Assembly (NCBI RefSeq): GCF_963677195.1
Contig: NZ_OY781918.1
Span: 2,034,923-2,098,922, forward strand
DNA length: 64,000 nucleotides
Source: an uncultured Marinifilum sp.
GTDB lineage: Bacteria; Bacteroidota; Bacteroidia; Bacteroidales; Marinifilaceae
Direction of reading: 5' to 3'
Position 1 is the first letter of the stretch. The number at the start of each line of letters is the position of its first letter. Shown piece after piece: positions 8,627 through 18,837 of this stretch. The notes beneath the pieces are model-generated. The model did not search any database, was not told the origin of the DNA, and saw nothing but the letters and a program-made list of their open reading frames with translations. The translations under genes and the position numbers were made by a program.

Positions 8627-10204
8627 CTAAGATTTTTGTTCTACGGGTACAAAAATAAGTTCTTTGTTGATTTGTTGTAAAGAATGGACAAGAAAGTCTT
8701 CATTTTCCGATTGAAAATCCTCTCTATAATGTCCGCCTCGGCTTTCTTTACGAGCAATAGCTGCTTTGCATATTAACTTGCATACTATAATTAGATTTTG
8801 CATTCGAAAGCTAAAATATTCATTCTCTTCGTAAGGAAAAGTTTTGTGAATTTTTTCTATTAAGGACCATAATTCTTGTAATTTATCTTCTTTTCTTACT
8901 ATTCCTGCCTTTGTATTCATCTCTATCGACAGAGAATTTATATTTTTTAGAAATAAACTTTCGAGTTTAGGGTTACAAGCTAATTTTGTTTTATTGTTTA
9001 CTATTGAATTTGATTTTACATTATTTTTAATGGCATGTTGTACCGCTCTTTTTCCAAATACCAAGCATTCCAATAATGAATTTGAAGCCAATCTGTTAGC
9101 GCCCATTACGCCTGTAGATGCCAGTTCTCCGCATGCATATAAATTTGAAATATTTGTATCTCCGTTTATTCCGGTTTTAATTCCTCCTACTGTATAGTGA
9201 GCTGCAGGAGCAATTGGAATTTCCGAGCATAAATCGGCTCCCGATTTTTTGCAATTTTCGTAAATTGAAGGGAAGCGAGATTTAATTTTTTCAGGATCGA
9301 GATGCTTTAAGCTAAGCCTAACATGATTTTCTTTTTGCGTTTGCATTTGATCGAAAATTGATCGGGCCACTATATCTCTTGGTGCTAATTCGGCTAAAGG
9401 ATGAATTTTTGTCATAAACCTTTCTCCCTTAGAGTTTAATAAATAGGCACCTTCGCCACGCACTGCTTCGCTGATTAAAAAGGTATATCCTTTTTTAGAG
9501 TAAAATGAACTGGGATGAAATTGTATAAATTCCATATCGGTAATTTCTACTCCAGCTCTGTATCCTAGAGCAATACCATCGCCTACAGTAGTTTCCGGAT
9601 TGGTAGTTCGTTGGTAAATTGCCGAGGTTCCTCCAAGTGCTAATATTGTAGAACGACTGCTGATATGAAGGTTAGATCTATTTTTAGGATCATAACTTTG
9701 TGCGCCAGTACAACTATCATTGTTAACTAACAATTTGTACACCATCTGGTTTTCGAAAATTTCTATGTTTTTTGTTTCCAAAACCTTTTTTATCAAAAAT
9801 TGAATTACTTTTCGGCCTGTTGAATCTCCACCGGCATGTAAAACTCTGCGTCGGTGATGTCCTCCTTCTAAACCTAATGAAAGTTCTCCATTTTCGGTAT
9901 CAAATTGCATGCCCATATCAATTAATTCCTTAATTCTTTTAGGGCCTTCGTTTACCAGAATATCAACGGGAGTATAGTCGCAAAGGCCTCGGCCTGCTGT
10001 TAATGTATCTTCCAAATGGTATTGGGGAAAATCTTTAGAATCGGTTACTGCAGCAATTCCGCCTTGGGCATAAAATGAGTTGCTAACATCTAGTTTTGAT
10101 TTTGTTAAAATCGCTACTGATCCGTACTGTGCGGCGGTATAAGCCGAATATAATCCTGCTAGTCCACTTCCGATTATCAGAAAATCGAACTGTTTGTGTA
10201 ACAT
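8627..10204 (-). CDS. nadB: L-aspartate oxidase NadB
   Basis: A 525-residue flavoprotein of the succinate dehydrogenase/fumarate reductase family that oxidises L-aspartate to iminoaspartate, the substrate for NadA. The FAD-binding motif IIGSGLAGLYSA is at residues 10-21. The flavin/substrate-region segments GGHHRRRVLHAGGDSTGR and ISEAVRGEGAYLLN are present, along with the C-terminal helical domain. In an anaerobe fumarate may be the electron acceptor instead of oxygen (known for the family, inferred here). It is the first gene of the operon. Confidence 0.95.
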   Translation of the reverse strand: MLHKQFDFLIIGSGLAGLYSAYTAAQYGSVAILTKSKLDVSNSFYAQGGIAAVTDSKDFPQYHLEDTLTAGRGLCDYTPVDILVNEGPKRIKELIDMGMQFDTENGELSLGLEGGHHRRRVLHAGGDSTGRKVIQFLIKKVLETKNIEIFENQMVYKLLVNNDSCTGAQSYDPKNRSNLHISSRSTILALGGTSAIYQRTTNPETTVGDGIALGYRAGVEITDMEFIQFHPSSFYSKKGYTFLISEAVRGEGAYLLNSKGERFMTKIHPLAELAPRDIVARSIFDQMQTQKENHVRLSLKHLDPEKIKSRFPSIYENCKKSGADLCSEIPIAPAAHYTVGGIKTGINGDTNISNLYACGELASTGVMGANRLASNSLLECLVFGKRAVQHAIKNNVKSNSIVNNKTKLACNPKLESLFLKNINSLSIEMNTKAGIVRKEDKLQELWSLIEKIHKTFPYEENEYFSFRMQNLIIVCKLICKAAIARKESRGGHYREDFQSENEDFLVHSLQQINKELIFVPVEQKS

Positions 10205-10226
10205 TTTTGAAAAATCTTGGTTCGTG

Positions 10227-10255
10227 CGAAAGTAGTGATTTTCCTTTTATCCAAA
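10227..10255 (-). promoter_or_regulatory. probable nadBCA promoter
   Basis: On the minus strand TACTTTCG (10227-10234) differs from TAnnTTTG at one base. TTTG (10252-10255) lies 17 bp upstream. The leader to the nadB ATG would be only about 15 nt. No NAD-responsive operator was recognised. Confidence 0.4.
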
Positions 10256-10310
10256 GACAAAAATTGCTGAAAAATTATATTGTGGATAAGTTAATGGTAT
10301 TAAATGCCAA

Positions 10311-10342
10311 TAACAAAGGCGACTAAAAAGCCGCCTTTGTTA
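10311..10342. terminator. hairpin downstream of otsAB
   Basis: A perfect 11-bp stem, TAACAAAGGCG (10311-10321) with CGCCTTTGTTA (10332-10342), and a 10-nt loop, starting about 11 bp past the otsAB stop codon. The T-run after the stem is poor, so termination efficiency is uncertain. Confidence 0.6.
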
Positions 10343-10352
10343 CTTGTATAAT

Positions 10353-12563
10353 TTATTTATTAATTAAATCGGTAAGGAAACTACGAACAGTTTTTACCGA
10401 ATCAACTTTGTATTTTGCGGCAGTATGTTTTAATCCGACTTTAATAGTATTTGCACTTTCGGGTAATTCCCTAAACATATATTCATCGGTCCAGTCGTCG
10501 CCAAGAGCAAGAATAAAATCAAAACTTTGATTTTGAAGAAATTGAATTGCTGCCATTCCTTTGTTAATGCCACCACTTTTTACTTCAATTACTTTATTGC
10601 CTTCGAGAATTTCTAGGTTATGATTGGCAATCATTGTTGTTAATTCATCTTTTAATTCATTTGCTCTTAGTTCGCCTTGTTCTGGTTCCGATTTTCTGTA
10701 ATGCCAAACTAAAGAATAATTTTTTTCTTCGATAAACGAGCCGGGAGTTCTGTCAACAAAAGTTTCCAGACTTGGTCGAATACTTGGTTTCCACGTATCA
10801 TTAGCATTAGCGAGCATTTTCCATTCTTTGCCATACTTTTTAATCCAAACCCCATGTTCAACAATTAGGTTAATTTTATGGCCTTCGAACCATGTTTCTA
10901 AACTTTTTCTATCTCTTCCGCTAATAATTGTAATTATATTTCGTGGATCTTCTTCAAGTTTATACAATAAGTTATGAAGTTCTTCATCGGGTTTGGCATC
11001 ATTAGGGTTCTTTTTAAAACCTGTTAAAGTGCCGTCGTAGTCCAGAAAAATTGATCTTTTTTCAGCCGAATTGTATTCGCTTTTAATTTTTTCTAAGATT
11101 TTGGAATTTATTTTTTTAGCGTAGAATGAAAGTTGTATATTCTCTACTTTTTTTAGTGACTTTACAAACTCACTTGCCCATTTAAAAACATCGTATCGTT
11201 TAATTCTATCTTGCAGATAGATCATACGTTCTCTTTGCTCATCCAAAGGCATGGTTAATGCCTGATAAATGCTTTCGGCAATTTCTCCGGTATTGTTTGG
11301 ATTAATCATTAAGGCTTCGCCCATTTCTTTGGAAACACCTGCCATTTCGCTAAGAATAATAACGCCAGTTCTGTTTGTTCTTGATGCTACGTATTCTTTG
11401 GCAACCAAATTCATACCATCGCGAACTGGAGTTACCAGAGCAACATCACATGAGCTGTACAATTCAATAAGATTATCGAAAGGTAAAGATCGGTAAAAAT
11501 ACCATACGGGAGTGTAGTTGATATTTCCAAATCGTCCATTTACATTTCCAACCAATTCATCAACCTCTTTTTTTAAGTTAATATAGTGTTCAACTGTTCC
11601 GCGCGATGGCACTGCTAACATAATAAGAGTTACCTTTCCTATAAATTCGGGATATTCTTCTAAAAACTTGGCAAATGCCAAAAGCCGATTTGGAATTCCT
11701 TTCGAATAATCTAATCGATCTATAGAAAGTACTAGTTTTCGTTCAGGAGAAACCAGGAAGTATTTTTCTAATTCTCTGTGAAGTTTAGATTTTTCTTGCA
11801 ATGGTCGCTGAAAAGTTTGAGTTGCAGCCTCGCGAAATTTATCGTAATCTATTCCCATCGGAAATGCATCTACAATAATAATTCTGTCTTCAATGTGTAT
11901 TTCATTAAAAGATATCTCGTATCCCATTAATCGGCGAACGCAGCTGCAAAAGTGCCTTTGATAGTCAAAAGTATGAAATCCGATTAAATCGGCTCCCAAC
12001 ATACCTTGTATTAATTCTTTTCTCCAGGGAAGAATTCTGAATACTTCGAAGGAAGGGAATGGAATATGAAGAAAAAAGCCAACGGTTACACCTGGTTTTT
12101 GCGATTTTATCATTTCCGGAACTAATAATAACTGGTAGTCGTGAATCCAGATTGTATCTCCTTCTTCGAGCGTTTCTAATGCTTTATCGGCAAATTTTTG
12201 GTTTACGCTTACAAAAGCATCCCAAAGTTCGGGTTCATAGTCTATGTATTGAGCAAAGTAGTGAAATAAAGGCCAAATTGTTCTGTTGCTAAAACCGTCA
12301 TAGTAAAGATCAATTTCTTCTTTTGATAAATGTACTGATACACAGTCTTCTCCTTCTAGTTTTTGCTCAATATTTTCTTTTAATTCATCATTTAGTTCAT
12401 CGCTTGGTAAACCTGGCCATCCAATCCATTTGCCATTATATTCTTTGTAAACAGATTTTAAGCCAGTAGCTAAGCCTCCAACACTCGGTATAAGTTGAAT
12501 GTCTTCGTTTTCTATGTTAATACTAACAGGTAGTCTGTTCGATACAATGTGAATTCTATTCAT
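10353..12563 (-). CDS. otsAB: bifunctional trehalose-6-phosphate synthase/phosphatase (OtsA-OtsB fusion)
   Basis: A 736-residue two-domain enzyme. Residues 1 to about 480 form the GT20 synthase, which makes trehalose-6-phosphate from a nucleotide-glucose and glucose-6-phosphate. Landmarks are the N-terminal GGLATG loop (29-34), HDYQLLLVP (141-149), RLDYSKGIPNRL (283-294) and PVRDGMNLVAKEY (379-391). Residues about 500-736 form a HAD phosphatase with LDYDGTL (507-513; Asp508 and Asp510) and a late GDDWTDE motif. Such fusions are common in Bacteroidota. It faces the GH15 gene divergently, which suggests shared control of trehalose or alpha-glucan metabolism. Confidence 0.95.
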   Translation of the reverse strand: MNRIHIVSNRLPVSINIENEDIQLIPSVGGLATGLKSVYKEYNGKWIGWPGLPSDELNDELKENIEQKLEGEDCVSVHLSKEEIDLYYDGFSNRTIWPLFHYFAQYIDYEPELWDAFVSVNQKFADKALETLEEGDTIWIHDYQLLLVPEMIKSQKPGVTVGFFLHIPFPSFEVFRILPWRKELIQGMLGADLIGFHTFDYQRHFCSCVRRLMGYEISFNEIHIEDRIIIVDAFPMGIDYDKFREAATQTFQRPLQEKSKLHRELEKYFLVSPERKLVLSIDRLDYSKGIPNRLLAFAKFLEEYPEFIGKVTLIMLAVPSRGTVEHYINLKKEVDELVGNVNGRFGNINYTPVWYFYRSLPFDNLIELYSSCDVALVTPVRDGMNLVAKEYVASRTNRTGVIILSEMAGVSKEMGEALMINPNNTGEIAESIYQALTMPLDEQRERMIYLQDRIKRYDVFKWASEFVKSLKKVENIQLSFYAKKINSKILEKIKSEYNSAEKRSIFLDYDGTLTGFKKNPNDAKPDEELHNLLYKLEEDPRNIITIISGRDRKSLETWFEGHKINLIVEHGVWIKKYGKEWKMLANANDTWKPSIRPSLETFVDRTPGSFIEEKNYSLVWHYRKSEPEQGELRANELKDELTTMIANHNLEILEGNKVIEVKSGGINKGMAAIQFLQNQSFDFILALGDDWTDEYMFRELPESANTIKVGLKHTAAKYKVDSVKTVRSFLTDLINK

Positions 12564-12752
12564 AAAATGTGGTTTTATATTTTGGTAGTAATGTTATTAA
12601 TATTGGTGAAATTTCTCTATTTTTCCATTTAATTATCACATCGACATGTGAAATTTAACATTATCTTGAATTTAATTATAGACTTTTTTTATTCAAATAA
12701 TTGCTCAAGTATGTAGTTGTCTTTGTGTTGTGTGTTGTAAATCTGTCATAAC

Positions 12753-12760
12753 TAATTTTG
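12753..12760 (+). promoter_or_regulatory. -7 element of the GH15 gene promoter
   Basis: TAATTTTG matches TAnnTTTG and lies 46 bp upstream of the GH15 ATG. Several TTG triplets lie upstream at non-ideal spacing (15 or 22 bp). Confidence 0.4.
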
Positions 12761-12806
12761 TTGCGACAAATCAATAATTGCTTATGCTCTAAAATAGTGA
12801 TTTTTT

Positions 12807-14618
12807 ATGAATAATTTAAATTATGGGGTGATTGGAAATTGCCGAAGCGCGGCTTTAATTTCTGAAGAAGGATCTTTAGATTGGGTATGTTTACCTCAAT
12901 TCGATTCTTCATCTGCTTTTGCAAAAATATTGGATAAAGAGAAAGGTGGTAGTTTTGAAATTATTCCCGAAAATTTGCTGGAAATAAAACAGGAATATCG
13001 ACCTAAAACTAATATACTAAAAACCAGATTTGAATGTGTTGATGGTGTTTTTGAAGTATTGGATTTTATGCCAAGATATCTTACAGAGAATAATCAATAT
13101 TACGCACCACCTGATATAGTAAGGTTTTTTAGGTTAGTATATGGAAAACCTGCTTTTAAAATAAAGTACAATCCGCAATTAGATTATGCGAGAAATCGTA
13201 CCCAAAATATTATATCGAAGGAAGGATATATTAAATCATATACAACATCTGGAAATTATGTTTCTCTTTATTTGTATTCCAGTTTCGAGAATAAGAACAT
13301 ATTAGAAAGCGAAGTAATTTGTTTGGAGAAAAATGAATTTTGTTTGATTAGTTATGATCAAAAATTGCTGGAGCAAAATATTGAGAGAGTTTATTTAAAA
13401 CTACAAAGAACCAAAACTTATTGGTTAAATTGGAGTGAAAAAACAAAAATATTACCCGAATATAATGAACAGGTAACCAGAAGTGCTTTGGTGCTTAAAT
13501 TACTTAGCTATCAGAAAAGTGGGGCAATACTGGCTGCTTTAACAACTTCTTTGCCTGAAACAATTGGCGAGGTTCGCAATTGGGATTATCGTTTTTGCTG
13601 GATACGGGATGGATCAATGGTAGTTAAAATTTTAACTCAGCTTGGTCATTATAATGTAGCTAAACGGTATTTGAAATTTATTATGGATATCATACCTGAG
13701 AAGAATGAGAAGATTCAAATTATGTATGGTATTAATGGAGAAAAAAAGCTCTCAGAATATGAATTGGATCACCTTTCGGGATATGAGGATTCTAAACCAG
13801 TTAGGGTAGGGAATGCAGCATATAAACAAAAGCAAAATGATATTTATGGGATTTTACTGGATCTTATTCATCAGCATTTTGAAATTTTTGAGAATTCTCT
13901 TGAACATAGTGAAGAGCTGTGGACAATTGTGCGCAGTATTGTAAAAGTGGTAGAAGAAAACTGGAAAAAACCAGATCGTGGAATTTGGGAAATTCGCGGA
14001 AAAAGTTTGCATTTTACTTTTAGTAAAGTGATGTGTTGGGTGGCATTTGATAGAGCAGTTAAGATTGCAGCTTTGTTACAGCAGGATTATTATGTGGGAA
14101 AATGGACTGTTCTTCGCCATCAGGTAAAAGATAATATTCTTAAAAAAGCATGGAGCAGAGAAAAACAAGCATTTACTCAATATTATGGTTCGGAAGATAT
14201 GGATGCCTCTGTTTTATTAATGGAAACTTATGGATTTATTGATGCTGATGATCCAAAATATAAATCAACAGTTTTAACCATTCAAAAAGAATTGGAGCAT
14301 GATGGTTTAATGTATCGATACAAAAATCAGGATGACTTTGGAACACCTAAATCGGCTTTTACAATTTGTTCGTTTTGGATGATTAATAGCTTATTTAAAA
14401 TTGGTAAGAAGAAAGAAGCCAAACAGAAATTTGATAACTTACTAAGTTATTCAAATCATCTGGGTTTATTCGCCGAAGATATAGATTTTACAAGCAAAAG
14501 AATGTTGGGTAATTTCCCTCAGGCATATTCTCATTTGGCAATAGTAGAAACAGCCTTAAATTTTGCAGGTAGTAAATTTGACGATGAGGATTTATTGTTA
14601 GAGCAGTTGAATAGTTAG
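12807..14618 (+). CDS. glycoside hydrolase family 15 protein (glucoamylase or trehalase type)
   Basis: A 603-residue cytoplasmic protein without a signal peptide. The N-terminal beta-sandwich starts with YGVIGNCRSAALISEEGSLDWVCLPQFDSSSAF. The (alpha/alpha)6 barrel carries NWDYRFCWIRDGSM, typical of GH15. Family members hydrolyse alpha-glucans or trehalose from the non-reducing end. The divergent otsAB neighbour makes a trehalase or trehalose-linked role plausible, but substrate cannot be read from sequence. A strong bidirectional terminator follows the stop codon. Confidence 0.85.
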   Translation: MNNLNYGVIGNCRSAALISEEGSLDWVCLPQFDSSSAFAKILDKEKGGSFEIIPENLLEIKQEYRPKTNILKTRFECVDGVFEVLDFMPRYLTENNQYYAPPDIVRFFRLVYGKPAFKIKYNPQLDYARNRTQNIISKEGYIKSYTTSGNYVSLYLYSSFENKNILESEVICLEKNEFCLISYDQKLLEQNIERVYLKLQRTKTYWLNWSEKTKILPEYNEQVTRSALVLKLLSYQKSGAILAALTTSLPETIGEVRNWDYRFCWIRDGSMVVKILTQLGHYNVAKRYLKFIMDIIPEKNEKIQIMYGINGEKKLSEYELDHLSGYEDSKPVRVGNAAYKQKQNDIYGILLDLIHQHFEIFENSLEHSEELWTIVRSIVKVVEENWKKPDRGIWEIRGKSLHFTFSKVMCWVAFDRAVKIAALLQQDYYVGKWTVLRHQVKDNILKKAWSREKQAFTQYYGSEDMDASVLLMETYGFIDADDPKYKSTVLTIQKELEHDGLMYRYKNQDDFGTPKSAFTICSFWMINSLFKIGKKKEAKQKFDNLLSYSNHLGLFAEDIDFTSKRMLGNFPQAYSHLAIVETALNFAGSKFDDEDLLLEQLNS

Positions 14619-14635
14619 ATTAAAATGTTTTTTAT

Positions 14636-14674
14636 AAAAAAAGGTACAAATCAAAATCGATTTGTACCTTTTTT
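14636..14674. terminator. bidirectional terminator between GH15 and T9SS protein genes
   Basis: GGTACAAATC (14643-14652) pairs with GATTTGTACC (14659-14668) around a 6-nt loop. The stem is flanked by A7 on the left and a T-run on the right, so it serves both convergent genes. Confidence 0.9.
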
Positions 14675-14691
14675 AGTTTGTATTTCGTTAA

Positions 14692-17600
14692 TTATTTTAC
14701 CAATAATTTTCCTTTGTAAATTTTCTCGCCAGAAAGGTTAATAATATGAATTCCAGGTTTTAATTGTTCTCTGTTAATTATCACATTGTCGTTTGTGATA
14801 TTTTCAATTATTCTAACAACTTTACCACTAGCATCGACTACAACCAAACGATATTTTTGATTGTTTTGATTTGGGAACTTCACATTAGTTTTATAAACCA
14901 TAGGGTTAGGATAGATCAATAGTTTTTCAACTTTGGTATCCAATAAGTTATCATCAATAGCGGTTGCTCCGGCATCGTATCCTACTAAAGCTTTAATTGC
15001 AAGAGAAACTGTAGGGTTATCTTCGAAAATTTCATTATAGCCATACCATTTGTTGTCGTAATGCATGTAGGCAGTATTACTTCTTGTCTCATCAGCCTCT
15101 AAAGGAAGGTGTGCAACAGCAAAAGTATCAACAGGTGTTGTGTAGTTTAACTCATATCCAACAAAGAAGTCTTTGTCGACAGCAACAGAGAAATCAAGAT
15201 CAATAATATTAAATTCAAGTTCGGTAAGTTCCGAGTAAGGTACTACTTGCGAGTAAACCTCTTCGCTTGGTTCTGTTGTTCCATTCCAAATTTTTATGGT
15301 AACACTTGGATCGCCCGAATTAGACTGCATTATAGATGGAAAGATATGAACTTGTTTCACCGAATTTAAATTTGGGTTAGTAATTGTGAATTTTTCAGCA
15401 TACTGGTCAATTCCCAAATTAGTATGTCCGGTAACAGGACCTTCATTATCTCCTCCGAAAGTTGCCTGAACTAAATTATCCTGATTTTCTTCTGAGATAT
15501 TGTATAAAAGATTATCATCAAAATTATCTTTATCAATAACAGTAATATATCCTGTTTTGGTTTTTGTATCACTATAAGTGTCATCGCCAATGGTAAGACT
15601 AACGTCGTATGTGCCAACCGAACTATAAGTTACAACAGGATTTTCTTCGGTAGAAGTTTCAGGAGTTCCTCCTGGGAAATTCCAGCTCCATGTAGTAGGT
15701 GTTCCTGTCGATTTATCGGTGAAGGTGATTTCTGTGTCAATATCAACCTCGGTTGCACTGGCTGTAAAATCTGCTTCAATTGATTTAACAACTACCGCAG
15801 CATCTATTATCTGAGTATTGTCTCCATTAGCATTGGTAACTTTTAAACTTACTTTGTAAGTTCCTGGTGTATTGTAACTTATTTCGGTTGGAAATTCTTC
15901 TGTTGAAGTGGCTGGTTCTGCTCCTTCAAAAGTCCATTCGTAATCAGTAATTCCATCTCCAATAGATCTATTCATAAAATCCATTTTATCTCCAGCTATT
16001 AATGTGTCTTGGGTTAAACCAATAAGAGCAACTGGTGCTACAGAGCTATAATCTGCATTTGCTGTAAATATACCGTTACCATGAGTTGCCACTGCGATAA
16101 ATCCATCTCTACGAGATTTAATCATATCGACAACAGTAGTTCCAATTTTATCGGCAGCTTCGTGAGTCCAGGTAGTAGCACTTCCATTTAAGATTGAAGT
16201 GCTGTATAAACCAGTACTCGTTCCAGCGTAATAAGTAGTGTCATTTGGTGAAACCATTATAGAAACCGAGCGAACAGAAGGTCCATTTCCTGTGTCAGAT
16301 CCATCTTCTAAATTACCACTAATAGCTTCCCAAGTAGTACCTCCATCTTTGGTATAGAAAATACTTTCGATACCATAATTCGAGAAACTTACAATAACTT
16401 CATTCGCATTTAAAGGATTTGCATCAATAGAGCTAATATATGGACTAGTTGTTCCAGAAACTACTTGAGGCATATTGGAGCTTGTAATGTCCGTTACCAC
16501 TGCATTTTTGGAATGTGAATTTTCTATTTTGTATATTTTTCCTGTAGATGTTCCATAATATAGAATATGAGCTGGATATACTGATGATTCTAATGCAGAA
16601 ACAGTACCTGATACTTTTGAAATTTCTAATTTTTCCCAGTTAACAGTTGCCGATGATGTCTGAAATTTAGGGATATCAAAAATATTAGTATTACGCCATA
16701 CATATTGCCCTGAAGCGTAATACATTATTTCGCTATTGTTGGCATCAGTAATAAATGGGTTGATAAATAGTTGCCCCTCAGCACCATCAGGATCTACTCT
16801 GGTGTAAAAATATTCAACATCATCATAGGATTTATTGTTTTCCAGATATACTGTTCCGTTTTGTGATGAGGATAAACGATGCTCACCTTGATCTAAAATA
16901 CTACAGTAACTACCATCTCCAGAGCCATAATAATTCCAGTCAGAATCAGCCGAAGAACTTGTAGCTAACCAGCTTCCGTTATCTTGGAAACCAGATATCA
17001 TATATTCATTGTCGGTTTTGTCTTGATCAATTGCTACTGTATATGCCTGAGTTGTTAAATAACTATTGTTTAAGAATATCCAGTCTACAGGTTTATTGTC
17101 TTCTCCAATTCCTGAATCTTTTGTTTGCTTAAAGTTTGATGTAATACTTAAGCCACCATCGTGTCCGCAAACTAGTGTGCTATTATCAATAAAAGCTAAG
17201 GAATGAACATCTGGATGGTGATTATCATATTGACTTACATTGTTTTCGGTAGCATATCCACCAATCCAATAGGTGTTTGATTCATTATCAACTCCATCGC
17301 TTAAAGGAGTAGCAGCAGTTGCAAAAGCATCGTCAGATCTGTAAAGATTGGTTCCTCCAATAAAAACCATGTTTTCATCATCGGGTGCAACTTTAATAAT
17401 CATGTTATATGATCCCTGAGAATCGTATCCGTTAACATCGCGATCTCCATCTCCACCTACTGGTAAATTTTGAGATCTGTCTACCCAGGTATAATCGCTT
17501 GCTGAAGTATAGCTTAACTTCCAGAAACTGTGTCCTTGTAGCCCCGATCCGGTGGTTTGTGCTAATAAGTATACAATATCTTGACTGGTATTGCTTGGTG

Positions 17601-18669
17601 CATTTGCTAATACAATTCTTCTATAACTGGATGGAAAATTTGTAGGGGTAATTTCTTCCCAATTAGCATCTGTAGCTGATCCTTTTCTCCAAATTCCTTC
17701 ATTTTGATTTCCTCCTTGGCTTAATGTTGCATATTTTACACCTGCAGGAGTGCAAATTATATCTGTAATTGAAGAATAAGATCTTTCATTGGAATCAAGG
17801 CTTGCATCAACAGTTTGGATTTCCAAAGACCAAGAATTGCCTTCATCATTCGATACATATATTCCTCCGTAAGTTGCAACATAAATATCTCCATTGTTAG
17901 GATCTACACATATATTCCAGCAGATATCAAATAAATTATCGAAAGATGAGAATGTGTTAGAGGTTGTAGCATTTAGTTTGGTCCATGAATCACCATTATC
18001 GGTTGATTTAAAAACACCATTACCTGCGTAGAATGCACCTTTGGCATCAGCAGAACCAATGTATTCACCAGTAGTGTAGTACCATGTAGATGTATGGCCT
18101 TCTCTTGGGTCTTGAGCAATAGCAGTAACACTTGGATGTTCGCTAAGAGCAGTAGTTCTTGTCCAAGTCTGTCCTTTATCAGTAGATTTCCACATTCCAC
18201 CGGTAGTACCACCAGCTAAAATTGTATTTCCAGTAGCATCTGAAATGTCAATAGCCAAAGCTCTTGTTCTACCTCCAACATTTCTTGGACCGCTTTGTGT
18301 AAAGTTTAAACCACCAGCTTTTGTTCTGCTTTGTAATCCTGATCTTGAAGAAAGTACATAGGCTTTTTCAAGTTCCTTTATATTTGCGGGAAGTTTTCCT
18401 GTATTTGGGTTGCGTAGTCTTTGAAGTTCGAATAATCTTCGTGCTAAAGGATTATCTGCAACTTTTGGTTTGCCAGAATTTCTATCAGCAATTTTAGATA
18501 GTTTTCTTTTATTTAAAGTTGGATTTGTTAGATCTTGATATGTTTTTTCGGTGATAACAATGTTTTTCACATTTATCTTCTCACCTTTTTTTGCTGTTAG
18601 CCCTTTGTTTTGAGCAGATACAGAGCATGTAGCAATAAGAATAGCCAATATGCTTATAAAATTTTTCAT
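14692..18669 (-). CDS. large T9SS-secreted protein with BNR/VPS10-type repeats and two PKD domains
   Basis: A 1325-residue secreted protein. The signal peptide is about 1-19 and is followed by a basic pro-region. The main part (about 125-870) contains repeated motifs of the sialidase/VPS10 kind (for example STDKGQTWTR, SNDEGNSWS, TKDGGTTWEA), as in exo-alpha-type beta-propellers. Two PKD domains follow (about 876-960 and 962-1045). A jelly-roll-like region precedes a C-terminal T9SS type A sorting signal (about 1246-1325; KLLIYPNPM... ending in KGKLLVK). It should be exported by the Por secretion system and held on the surface or released. Catalytic activity cannot be assigned, since no classic sialidase active-site set was identified. 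Confidence 0.85.
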   Translation of the reverse strand: MKNFISILAILIATCSVSAQNKGLTAKKGEKINVKNIVITEKTYQDLTNPTLNKRKLSKIADRNSGKPKVADNPLARRLFELQRLRNPNTGKLPANIKELEKAYVLSSRSGLQSRTKAGGLNFTQSGPRNVGGRTRALAIDISDATGNTILAGGTTGGMWKSTDKGQTWTRTTALSEHPSVTAIAQDPREGHTSTWYYTTGEYIGSADAKGAFYAGNGVFKSTDNGDSWTKLNATTSNTFSSFDNLFDICWNICVDPNNGDIYVATYGGIYVSNDEGNSWSLEIQTVDASLDSNERSYSSITDIICTPAGVKYATLSQGGNQNEGIWRKGSATDANWEEITPTNFPSSYRRIVLANAPSNTSQDIVYLLAQTTGSGLQGHSFWKLSYTSASDYTWVDRSQNLPVGGDGDRDVNGYDSQGSYNMIIKVAPDDENMVFIGGTNLYRSDDAFATAATPLSDGVDNESNTYWIGGYATENNVSQYDNHHPDVHSLAFIDNSTLVCGHDGGLSITSNFKQTKDSGIGEDNKPVDWIFLNNSYLTTQAYTVAIDQDKTDNEYMISGFQDNGSWLATSSSADSDWNYYGSGDGSYCSILDQGEHRLSSSQNGTVYLENNKSYDDVEYFYTRVDPDGAEGQLFINPFITDANNSEIMYYASGQYVWRNTNIFDIPKFQTSSATVNWEKLEISKVSGTVSALESSVYPAHILYYGTSTGKIYKIENSHSKNAVVTDITSSNMPQVVSGTTSPYISSIDANPLNANEVIVSFSNYGIESIFYTKDGGTTWEAISGNLEDGSDTGNGPSVRSVSIMVSPNDTTYYAGTSTGLYSTSILNGSATTWTHEAADKIGTTVVDMIKSRRDGFIAVATHGNGIFTANADYSSVAPVALIGLTQDTLIAGDKMDFMNRSIGDGITDYEWTFEGAEPATSTEEFPTEISYNTPGTYKVSLKVTNANGDNTQIIDAAVVVKSIEADFTASATEVDIDTEITFTDKSTGTPTTWSWNFPGGTPETSTEENPVVTYSSVGTYDVSLTIGDDTYSDTKTKTGYITVIDKDNFDDNLLYNISEENQDNLVQATFGGDNEGPVTGHTNLGIDQYAEKFTITNPNLNSVKQVHIFPSIMQSNSGDPSVTIKIWNGTTEPSEEVYSQVVPYSELTELEFNIIDLDFSVAVDKDFFVGYELNYTTPVDTFAVAHLPLEADETRSNTAYMHYDNKWYGYNEIFEDNPTVSLAIKALVGYDAGATAIDDNLLDTKVEKLLIYPNPMVYKTNVKFPNQNNQKYRLVVVDASGKVVRIIENITNDNVIINREQLKPGIHIINLSGEKIYKGKLLVK

Positions 18670-18689
18670 CGTGTTTAGTCTTAATTCGA

Positions 18690-18710
18690 ATCTTGTATTA
18701 TATACAAGAT
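18690..18710. repeat. 9-bp inverted repeat at the T9SS protein gene promoter
   Basis: ATCTTGTAT (18690-18698) and ATACAAGAT (18702-18710) are perfect arms with a 3-nt spacer, 21-41 bp upstream of the ATG. Placement suggests an operator, but the regulator is unknown. Confidence 0.4.
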
Positions 18711-18837
18711 ACGATTAGTTTAAATGGTAAAAAATATGCCTTAAAATATAGGGGGAGTAATAATAACTTCAAGATATTTATATAGAAGTCGGATGATAAA
18801 TTAAAGGCTGAATAAATTAATTATTGTTATGAAATAA

